DNA from: an uncultured Lysobacter sp.
Lineage (GTDB): Bacteria; Pseudomonadota; Gammaproteobacteria; Xanthomonadales; Xanthomonadaceae
Assembly: GCA_946480055.1 (NCBI GenBank)
Contig: CAMLID010000062.1
Coordinates: 1 to 19,477 of the forward strand
Direction: 5' to 3'
DNA: 19,477 nucleotides
In this document: one piece after another, positions 1 through 5,953 of the stretch
Layout: every line of letters starts with the position of its first letter
Position numbering within the stretch: the first letter of the stretch is position 1
The notes under the pieces: model-generated
Told to the model about the DNA's origin: nothing
The model's input: the letters and a program-made list of their open reading frames with translations, nothing else
Database searches by the model: none
Translations under genes and position numbers: made by a program

Positions 1-41
1 GTCGGCGTGCGGCGCGAGCTTGGCTGCGTACACAACCGATA

Positions 42-80
42 CGTAGGATGCGTTGAGCCGTAGGCGAACCGCACCCTACG
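42..80. repeat. Imperfect palindromic element (REP-like) downstream of the dnaJ-family gene
   Basis: The arm CGTAGGATGCGTT (42-54) pairs with AACCGCACCCTACG (67-80), with one mismatch and one bulged base, around a 12-nt centre. GTAGG-starting dyads of this kind are common dispersed intergenic repeats in proteobacteria. It lies 18 bp beyond the stop of the minus-strand DnaJ-family gene and could protect or end that transcript, but it has no T-tract. Bases 1-41 show nothing recognisable. Confidence 0.45.
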
Positions 81-98
81 GCATCGTCGCGAACGCGC

Positions 99-1019
99 TC
101 AGCCGCGTCGCCAATCGTCTCCGAACGCATCGCGCATGCGCTCGTAGGCCTCGCGCTGCTCGTCGGTGTGCGCACGCGGCGCCAGCACTTCCAGTTCGAC
201 GATCTGATCGCCCTGCGGCGTGCCCGGCAGGCCGCGGCCGCGCAGGCGCAGCTTGCGCCCGGCTTCCGAGTTCGGCGGGATCTTCAGTTCGACCGCGCCG
301 CCCAGGGTCGGCACGCTGATGGTCGCCCCCAGCGCGGCCTCCCACGGCGCCAGCGGCAGCACGTGGATCACGTTGCGGCCGTCGACTTCGAACTGCGGAT
401 GCGCGGCGTACTCGATCTCCAGCAGCAGATCGCCGTGCGGGCCCGGCTGCCCGTCGCGACCACGGCCGCCTTGGCCGGCCAGGCGGATCAGCTGGCCCGG
501 GCGGATGCCCTTGGGTATGCGGACTTCCAGGGTGCGGTCGTTGACCGAGATACGCACCGAACCGCCTTCGTAGATCGTCTCCAGCGCGACCGCGAGCTTG
601 GCGCGGGTGTCGCCGCGTGGCGGCGCCCGCCCGGGCTGGCCGCCGAAACCGGCCGGGCCACGACCGCGCCCGAACAGACTCTCGAAGAAATCGCTGAAAC
701 CGCCGCCCGCGCCGCCGCCGGCGAAGATCTCGTCGAAGTCGGCACCGCCGTAACCGCCGCCGAAGCCGCCCGGAGGCGGCTGCACCTCGTCGCCGGGGCG
801 GTAGCCGCGCGCGCGCAGCTGGTCGTAGGCGGTGCGCTTCTGCGGATCGCGCAGCGCTTCGTAGGCCTCGTTGATGGCCTTGAACTTGTCTTCGGCGCCG
901 GCTTCCTTGCTCACGTCCGGGTGGTACTTGCGCGCCAAGCGCCGGTACGCGGTCTTGATTTCGGCTTCGCCGGCACTGGGTTCCACACCCAGGGCTTCGT
1001 AGTAATCCTTGAATTGCAT
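99..1019 (-). CDS. cbpA: CbpA-type DnaJ co-chaperone (curved-DNA-binding protein family)
   Basis: Encodes a 306-residue Hsp40 co-chaperone expected to stimulate DnaK ATPase activity in the cytoplasm; CbpA homologues also bind curved DNA. The J domain fills residues 1-70 with the essential HPD at 33-35. A Gly/Phe-rich linker follows (about 82-135), then the two beta-barrel substrate-binding domains (about 138-290). There is no CxxCxGxG zinc-finger region, which separates it from DnaJ proper and fits the CbpA/class II type; the length matches CbpA of E. coli (306 residues). The frame stays open upstream to 1145, but I chose the ATG at 1019 because it begins the canonical J domain (MQFKDYYEALGV) and is preceded by GAGGG at good spacing. 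The CbpM modulator often found next to cbpA would lie downstream, where only 98 bp are visible, so its absence cannot be judged. The gene is divergent from the peroxiredoxin across 201 bp. Confidence 0.93.
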   Translation of the reverse strand: MQFKDYYEALGVEPSAGEAEIKTAYRRLARKYHPDVSKEAGAEDKFKAINEAYEALRDPQKRTAYDQLRARGYRPGDEVQPPPGGFGGGYGGADFDEIFAGGGAGGGFSDFFESLFGRGRGPAGFGGQPGRAPPRGDTRAKLAVALETIYEGGSVRISVNDRTLEVRIPKGIRPGQLIRLAGQGGRGRDGQPGPHGDLLLEIEYAAHPQFEVDGRNVIHVLPLAPWEAALGATISVPTLGGAVELKIPPNSEAGRKLRLRGRGLPGTPQGDQIVELEVLAPRAHTDEQREAYERMRDAFGDDWRRG

Positions 1020-1220
1020 TGCAGCGCCCTCAGACTTGCGGGTGCGCGACCGCACCGGCCCACAGGGTAGGCGGCGCGCGGCCGCGCGGGAAGACCGGGC
1101 TGAAATGGCCGCTGCGCCTGCGCTTTTCAATCCTTGCGCGCACAATGCGCAGCGTACGACGGCCTTGACGCCCCGTTACGCGCGCGCCGATCAGACTGCC
1201 CCCCAAACCGGAGATATCCC

Positions 1221-1697
1221 ATGAGCATCCAGGTCGGCGACCGCCTGCCCGAAGTCACCCTGCAACGCATCCGCGAGGGCGTCGAGACGATCGACACCAA
1301 CGCCCTGTTCGACGGCCGCAAGGTGCTGCTGTTCGCCGTGCCCGGCGCGTTCACCCCGACCTGCTCGGAAAAGCACCTGCCCGGTTTTATCGCCCATTTC
1401 GACGAATTCCGCAGCAAGGGCATCGAGGTCGCCTGCATGGCGGTCAACGACCCGTTCGTGATGCAGGCCTGGGGCCAGAGCCAGGACGTGCCCGACGGCC
1501 TGCTGATGCTCGCCGACGGCAATGGCGATTTCACCCGCGCGCTCGGCCTGGAACTCGACGCCAGCGCCTACGGTATGGGCACGCGCGCCAAGCGCTTCGC
1601 GCTCTACGCCGAAGACGGCGTGGTCTCGCAGCTGGAAGTGGAAGCGCCGGGCGAATACCGCGTGTCCTCGGCCGAACACATGCTGTCGCTGGTCTGA
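1221..1697 (+). CDS. Peroxiredoxin, Prx5/AhpE-like (redoxin family)
   Basis: A 158-residue thiol peroxidase expected to reduce H2O2 and organic hydroperoxides in the cytoplasm. The active-site block VPGAFTPTCSEKHLPGF contains the peroxidatic Cys48 in the P-x3-T-x2-C arrangement (Pro41, Thr45, Cys48). Arg123 is a candidate for the second conserved active-site residue. The only other cysteine is Cys72, inside the core; the C-terminal resolving cysteine of human PRDX5 has no equivalent. The enzyme therefore probably works as a 1-Cys peroxiredoxin with an external thiol such as glutathione/glutaredoxin. The ATG at 1221 is preceded by GGAG with 7-nt spacing. In-frame sequence reaches back to an ATG at 1134, but residues added there look non-coding and lack family similarity. 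A ferritin-like gene follows 88 bp downstream on the same strand, so both may serve oxidative-stress defence. Confidence 0.94.
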   Translation: MSIQVGDRLPEVTLQRIREGVETIDTNALFDGRKVLLFAVPGAFTPTCSEKHLPGFIAHFDEFRSKGIEVACMAVNDPFVMQAWGQSQDVPDGLLMLADGNGDFTRALGLELDASAYGMGTRAKRFALYAEDGVVSQLEVEAPGEYRVSSAEHMLSLV

Positions 1698-1741
1698 ACG
1701 CGGGCGACGGCGCCGACATTGCCGTCACCGACCGCTAGGCA

Positions 1742-1768
1742 TCGTTGGGGGCACTGAGCCCCCAGCGA
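1742..1768 (+). promoter_or_regulatory. Strong stem-loop in the leader of the ferritin-like gene
   Basis: TCGTTGGGGGC (1742-1752) pairs with GCCCCCAGCGA (1758-1768) in an 11-bp stem with one G-U pair and a 5-nt loop (ACTGA). It ends 6 nt before the AGGAGG ribosome-binding site at 1775-1780 of the ferritin-like gene and begins 44 nt after the peroxiredoxin stop. There is no T-tract, so it is not a standard Rho-independent terminator. It may set expression between the two genes, by mRNA processing or protection or by control of translation; its role is inferred only. Confidence 0.5.
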
Positions 1769-1785
1769 CCCGCCAGGAGGTCGAC

Positions 1786-2418
1786 ATGAGTGCCAAGCCC
1801 GACGGTAAGCCCATCCGCAAGCCCGCACGCGCCGCGACCGCGGCCACCGCAACCCCCTCCAGCAAGCCCGCGCGCAAACCCGAAACGGCGATGATCGCCG
1901 ACATCAAGGCCATCCGCGCCCGCGCCCGTCAGCACATCGAGGACGGCGCGATCACCGACAGCTACACCGCCGATCGCGGCACCGTGATCAAGCTGCTCAA
2001 CGAAGCCCTGGCGACCGAGATCGTCTGCGTATTGCGCTACAAGCGCCACTATTTCATGGCCAGCGGCCTGATGGCCGACGCGGTCAAGGGCGAATTCCTC
2101 GAGCACGCCAACGAGGAACAGGCCCACGCCGACCGTATCGCCGAACGCATCGTGCAGCTGGGCGGTGCGCCCGACTTCAATCCCGACGTGCTTTCCGGCC
2201 GCGCCCATGCCGAATACGTCGAGGGCACCGACCTGCGCGACATGGTCAAAGAAGACCTGGTCGCCGAACGCATCGCCATCGACAGCTACCGCGCGATCAT
2301 CGACTACCTCGGCGAGCGCGACACCACCACGCGGCGCTTGATGGAAGACATCCTGGCCCAGGAAGAGGAACACGCCGACGAGCTGGCCGACCTGCTCAAC
2401 GGCTGGACCGGCGGCTGA
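1786..2418 (+). CDS. Ferritin-like/bacterioferritin-family di-iron protein with basic N-terminal tail
   Basis: A 210-residue protein of the ferritin-like superfamily, expected to oxidise Fe(II) and store iron or protect DNA from iron-driven oxidation. The four-helix core (about residues 50-205) carries the di-iron ligands in bacterioferritin order: Glu78, Glu111-x-x-His114, Glu161 and Glu193-x-x-His196. The position matching the haem-ligand Met52 of E. coli bacterioferritin is Gln112, so haem binding in the usual way is unlikely. Residues 1-35 form a disordered Lys/Arg/Pro/Ala/Thr tail absent from ordinary bacterioferritin and reminiscent of the basic tails with which some Dps proteins hold DNA. 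The ATG at 1786 follows a perfect AGGAGG (1775-1780) at 5-nt spacing, the strongest ribosome-binding site in the window. That supports the tail being translated and suggests high expression. The gene lies 88 bp after the peroxiredoxin gene on the same strand. Confidence 0.88.
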   Translation: MSAKPDGKPIRKPARAATAATATPSSKPARKPETAMIADIKAIRARARQHIEDGAITDSYTADRGTVIKLLNEALATEIVCVLRYKRHYFMASGLMADAVKGEFLEHANEEQAHADRIAERIVQLGGAPDFNPDVLSGRAHAEYVEGTDLRDMVKEDLVAERIAIDSYRAIIDYLGERDTTTRRLMEDILAQEEEHADELADLLNGWTGG

Positions 2419-2426
2419 GGACGGGC

Positions 2427-2461
2427 GCATCGGCCCAACTGTAGCGGCCGGCTGCCGATGC
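2427..2461 (+). terminator. Stem-loop after the ferritin-like gene, possible terminator
   Basis: GCATCGGC (2427-2434) pairs perfectly with GCCGATGC (2454-2461) around a 19-nt loop, starting 9 nt after the ferritin-like stop codon. No T-run follows, so it may be a 3'-end processing or protection hairpin, or act with Rho. The remaining bases to 2599 hold no other signal I recognise. Confidence 0.35.
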
Positions 2462-2599
2462 CACCTGTGCGTGCGTGATCGCGACGCCGCGACGTCGTAT
2501 GCATATTGCTCGCGCCGCGACTCGTGGCAGATGGGAGCGCCCTGTGCCGCGACTGGCCGCTGCTAGACTCGTGGCATACCCTGCCCGGTCCCCTGCCGC

Positions 2600-3226
2600 A
2601 TGCGCCGTCTGCCACGCGAGTTCGTCCCGTTCCGCCTGTTCGGTGCACCGGTGGTGTTCCATTGGACCGTGCTGCTGATGGCGCTGCTGGTCCTGGCGCT
2701 GAAGCGCTTCTCGGTCGCCGGCCTGGTCGGCGCGCTCGCCTATTTGCTGCTGATCGTCGCCCACGAGGCCGGGCATGCCTGGGTCGCGCGCCGCAACCGC
2801 TTGTACGTGCACAGCCTGCATATCTACCCGATGCACGGCCAGTGCCAACACGAAGCGGCGCGTACGCAGGCGCAGGACATCGCCGTCGCCTGGGGCGGTA
2901 TCGGCGCGCAGGCGGCGCTGTTCGTGCTGGCGATGCTGATCGGGCTGCTACCCTTCCCGCCCGGCCCGGTGGCGGCGGTGCAAACCGCGATCGTCGTCGC
3001 CTGGGGACCGTTCAACCTGTTGCTGATGGTGCTCAATCTGTTGCCGATCGCGCCGCTGGACGGTGCCCGCGCCTGGCGCGTGCCGCCGTGGTTGGGCGCA
3101 CGCTGGCGTGCGCGCCCACGCACGCGCCCGCCCGCGAAGAAGAAGCGGCGGCCCGCTGGCGGCGAACGCGGCAAGGTCGTATCGCTGGACGAGCATCGCC
3201 GACGCGTGTCGCGCTCCGACGACTGA
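2600..3226 (+). CDS. Small integral-membrane M50-family (site-2-protease-like) zinc metallopeptidase
   Basis: A 208-residue predicted intramembrane protease. HEAGH at residues 55-59 gives two zinc-binding histidines and the catalytic Glu56. NLLPIAPLDG at 146-155 is the distal motif supplying the third zinc ligand, Asp154. Hydrophobic segments lie at about 17-35, 38-60, 98-118 and 128-150. The protein has no PDZ domain and is much shorter than RseP, so it belongs with the minimal M50 enzymes, whose substrates are usually unknown. A strongly basic cytoplasmic tail follows (about 165-208, including a KKKRR cluster). The ATG at 2600 is the first ATG in frame; no good Shine-Dalgarno sequence precedes it, so the start is less certain than the family call. 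The gene converges on pbpC with only 18 bp between stop codons and no room for a separate terminator. Confidence 0.85.
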   Translation: MRRLPREFVPFRLFGAPVVFHWTVLLMALLVLALKRFSVAGLVGALAYLLLIVAHEAGHAWVARRNRLYVHSLHIYPMHGQCQHEAARTQAQDIAVAWGGIGAQAALFVLAMLIGLLPFPPGPVAAVQTAIVVAWGPFNLLLMVLNLLPIAPLDGARAWRVPPWLGARWRARPRTRPPAKKKRRPAGGERGKVVSLDEHRRRVSRSDD

Positions 3227-3244
3227 GGCGCACCGCGCTGCACC

Positions 3245-5860
3245 TCAGCGCAATACCCGGAACCGCACCCGCGACCAGGCGCCGCTGTCGGCCAGCGCGG
3301 TGAGCTGGTGGTCTCCGGGCTCGCCGAAGTCGTGCACGAAGCCGGCGTCGCCGTCGGTCTCGCCGATCAGGCGGCCGTCGAGCAGCCAGCGGATCCGCGT
3401 CGCGCTGCCGATCGCGCGCAAGGACAGCCGCAACGGATGCGCGCTGCCGGGCGCGCGCGCGATCGTCGCCAGGTCGGCCAGGCCCTCGATACGCAGCTCT
3501 TCGCTGGCGTCGCGGCCGTCGCCCTCGCAGTCCGGCGCCAGCGGCGGCAGGCGCGAGGCGCGCCGCGTTTCCGCCGCCAGCCAGGGCGAGGCCAGCGCCG
3601 GCCAACGCGCGATCTGGGCGCTGCGGCGCTGATGCGGGGTGGAGCAATCGGCGGACAGGCGCAAGCCGCTGCGCGCATCGACCTCGAAGCGCTCCACGCC
3701 CGCATTCCAAAGGCGCGCGTCGCGTTCGGCGAAGGTCGGCGGCACCGAGCCGTCCAGGGTCCAGGCCTGCAGTTTCTTCTGGCACAGCTGCGGCGCCTGC
3801 GGGTCCGCCGGCAGGCCCAGCGGCCAGCACACGTCGATGTGCTCGACGTTGGCCGGCGGCGGCCGCAGCGCGCCGTCGCCGCGTTGGCGCGGCAGGCTGT
3901 CGACCACTTCGAACAGCAAGGGCAAGGCGGTGACCGCGCCGTATTGCCCGGGCAGCGGCGTGCCGTCGGGACGGCCGACCCAGACGCCGACCGTGTAGCG
4001 GCGCGTGCTGCCCAGGGCCCAGGCGTCGCGGAAACCGTAGCTGGTGCCGGTCTTCCAGGCCACGCGCGGGCGCCCGGAAGTGTCGAAGGTGTCGGCGATG
4101 CTGCCCGGACGCGGATTGGCTTCGAGGATCTCGCGCACGATCCAGGCCGCACCCGGCGACAGCAGACGCCGCTCCAGCACCGGTGCATCGGGGCTGTAAC
4201 GCACGCGCCCGGCCAGGCCCTCGCGGTTCAAGGCCGCGTAGGCGCCGACCAGATCCTCCAGACGCGCACCGGTGCCGCCGAGGATCATCGACAGGTTCGG
4301 GGTCGCGCCGCGCGGCCAGTGCAGTTCGATGCCGGCATGCGCGAGCCGCGCCGAAAATCGGCTGGGCCCGACCCGGTCCAGCAGATCGACCGCCGGCACA
4401 TTGAGCGACAAACGCAGCGCCTCGGCGGCGCCGACCGGGCCATTGAAGGTCGCATCGAAGTTGCCCGGCCGGTAGTCGCCGAACGCCTGCGGCGCATCCA
4501 CCAACAGGCTCTCGGAATGGATCAGGCCGTCGTCCAGGGCCAGGCCGTACAGGAACGGCTTGAGCGTCGAACCCGGCGAACGCCAGGCCTTGACCATGTC
4601 GACGTGGCCCAGGCGCGCGATGTCGGCGAAGGTCGCCGAACCGACGTAGGCGCGCGCTTCCAGGCTGGCGTTGTCGATCACCAGCAAGGCCGCCGAAGTG
4701 CGCTCGGGCAGATTCGAGAAATAGGCCGCGACGCGGTCTTCCAAGGTGCGCTGCAGTTCTATGTCGATCGTCGACTGCAACCGCGCTGCCTTGGGCTGCT
4801 CGAAGCGCAGCCGTTGCGCCAGCAGTGGCGCATGCTGCGGCGGCTGCAGCGAACGTGCGACCACCGGCTCGATGCGCGCGTCCGCGACCAGGGCGCGCGA
4901 CCATACCTGCAACGCGGCCATGCGCGCGAGCACCTTGTCGCGCGCGATCCGCGCACGCTCGGGTTCGCGATCCGGCCGCAGCCGGCTCGGCGCCTGCGGC
5001 AACACCGCCAGCAAGGCGGCCTCGGCATGCGACAGGCGCGACGACGGTTTACCCAGGTAGGCCCAGCTCGCCGCCTCCACGCCTTCGACCGTACCGCCGA
5101 ACGGCGCGCGGTTGAGGTACAGGGTCAGGATCTCACGCTTGGACAGATGCGCTTCCAACTGCAGCGCACGCAGCAGCTGCTTGAACTTGCCCCAGGGCGT
5201 GCGCGTATGCGGGTCGAGGATGCGCGCGACCTGCATGGTCAGGGTCGAACCGCCGGACACCACCCGTCCGCTGCCCAGCCATTGCCCGACTGCGCGCAGC
5301 AAGGCGTAGGGATTGATGCCCGGATGCTTCCAGAACCAGCGGTCCTCGTAGTTCAGCAGCGCCTGCAGGTACAGCGGCGAGACCTGCTCGACCGTGACCG
5401 GATAGCGCCAGATGCCGCCGCGATCGGCGAACGCGCGCAAGGGCGTGCCGTCGGCGGCCACCACCACCGCGCCGGCCTGGCCGTCGCGCGGCAACGGCAA
5501 AGGGAACGCGAGATCCAGCAGCATCGCCGAGGTCGCGAACAGCAGCGTGGCGAGCAGCAACTTGAGGCCGAGGCGGCGCGGCTTCGGCGGCGTTGCCGCT
5601 ACCGTTGCCGGATCCGACTTCGCTCCATCGCCACGACGCCACCACCGCTTCCACGCACCAGCGTCCCCTCTCCCGCTCGCGGGAGAGGGCTGGGGTGAGG
5701 GCTGGCCCGGAGATTCCGAATTGCTCACACGATCTACCGAGCTTCCGTCGTCATTCGATAAAGCAGGCAGCCCTTCGATAGCGGGCCGCGCGTAGCCCCT
5801 CTCCCACCGGGAGAGGGGTTGGGGTGAGGGTCCGGCGCGAGCGCATAGCTCGAACCTCAT
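3245..5860 (-). CDS. pbpC: Penicillin-binding protein 1C (bifunctional glycosyltransferase/transpeptidase family)
   Basis: An inner-membrane class A PBP that polymerises glycan strands on the periplasmic side. Numbering is for the longest frame (871 aa). The single membrane anchor is about 98-118. The GT51 domain (about 140-320) holds catalytic Glu172 in NYEDRWFWKHPG, the GGSTLTMQ motif (203-210) and Glu243. The transpeptidase domain has the SxxK motif at Ser431-Lys434, SLN at 485-487 and KTG at 603-605. The C-terminal BiPBP_C domain typical of PBP1C is about 785-871. The start is uncertain: the only ATG/GTG codons before the anchor are ATG at 5860 (GAGGG upstream) and GTG at 5728. Both force translation of at least one dispersed repeat (SPQPSPASGRG at 55-65); the longer start adds a second (PSPQPLSRWERG). 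The coordinates give the longest frame. It lies downstream of the alpha-2-macroglobulin gene, a widely conserved pairing, and is probably co-transcribed with it. Confidence 0.92.
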   Translation of the reverse strand: MRFELCARAGPSPQPLSRWERGYARPAIEGLPALSNDDGSSVDRVSNSESPGQPSPQPSPASGRGDAGAWKRWWRRGDGAKSDPATVAATPPKPRRLGLKLLLATLLFATSAMLLDLAFPLPLPRDGQAGAVVVAADGTPLRAFADRGGIWRYPVTVEQVSPLYLQALLNYEDRWFWKHPGINPYALLRAVGQWLGSGRVVSGGSTLTMQVARILDPHTRTPWGKFKQLLRALQLEAHLSKREILTLYLNRAPFGGTVEGVEAASWAYLGKPSSRLSHAEAALLAVLPQAPSRLRPDREPERARIARDKVLARMAALQVWSRALVADARIEPVVARSLQPPQHAPLLAQRLRFEQPKAARLQSTIDIELQRTLEDRVAAYFSNLPERTSAALLVIDNASLEARAYVGSATFADIARLGHVDMVKAWRSPGSTLKPFLYGLALDDGLIHSESLLVDAPQAFGDYRPGNFDATFNGPVGAAEALRLSLNVPAVDLLDRVGPSRFSARLAHAGIELHWPRGATPNLSMILGGTGARLEDLVGAYAALNREGLAGRVRYSPDAPVLERRLLSPGAAWIVREILEANPRPGSIADTFDTSGRPRVAWKTGTSYGFRDAWALGSTRRYTVGVWVGRPDGTPLPGQYGAVTALPLLFEVVDSLPRQRGDGALRPPPANVEHIDVCWPLGLPADPQAPQLCQKKLQAWTLDGSVPPTFAERDARLWNAGVERFEVDARSGLRLSADCSTPHQRRSAQIARWPALASPWLAAETRRASRLPPLAPDCEGDGRDASEELRIEGLADLATIARAPGSAHPLRLSLRAIGSATRIRWLLDGRLIGETDGDAGFVHDFGEPGDHQLTALADSGAWSRVRFRVLR
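5665..5701. repeat. Dispersed GC-rich palindromic repeat, copy 1, inside the pbpC frame
   Basis: CCCTCTCCCGC (5666-5676) and GCGGGAGAGGG (5679-5689) are perfect 11-bp arms with a 2-nt centre. They are followed by CTGGGGTGAGGG, the usual tail of this element. The same element recurs at 5796-5830. In the pbpC frame it is read as SPQPSPASGRG, a peptide often seen at the ends of over-extended protein predictions in proteobacteria. Confidence 0.75.
5796..5830. repeat. Dispersed GC-rich palindromic repeat, copy 2
   Basis: CCCCTCTCCC (5796-5805) pairs with GGGAGAGGGG (5809-5818) around ACC, followed by TTGGGGTGAGGG, the same tail as copy 1 in the same orientation. It lies within the longest pbpC frame but would be non-coding leader if translation begins at the GTG at 5728. 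Confidence 0.75.
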
Positions 5861-5864
5861 CCCG

Positions 5865-5931
5865 GACCCTCATCCGGCCCTACGGGCCACCTTCTCCCAC
5901 TGAGAGAAGGCTCAATCGCCGTAGGGCGATT
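5865..5931. repeat. Related repeat variant with three adjacent hairpins in the yfhM-pbpC gap
   Basis: Three short dyads follow each other: GGCCC-TAC-GGGCC (5876-5888), CCTTCTC...GAGAAGG (5890-5910) and AATCGCC-GTAG-GGCGATT (5914-5931). The stretch starting ACCCTCATCCGG resembles the common 'ACCCTCATCCG...CTTCTCCC' dispersed repeat, a cousin of copies 1 and 2. It fills most of the 93-bp gap between the alpha-2-macroglobulin stop and the longest pbpC frame. It could stabilise the upstream mRNA or lower read-through into pbpC. Confidence 0.6.
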
Positions 5932-5953
5932 TACGAGCCCCCGGCCAACTCCC

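Noticed and set aside
1..98. Missing cbpM partner of cbpA
   Set aside because: Only 98 bp downstream of cbpA are visible, too little to say whether cbpM is absent.
3308..5698. 796-codon plus-strand frame opposite pbpC
   Set aside because: Antisense shadow: Arg/Gln/Ala-rich with no motif, whereas all PBP1C catalytic motifs are intact on the minus strand.
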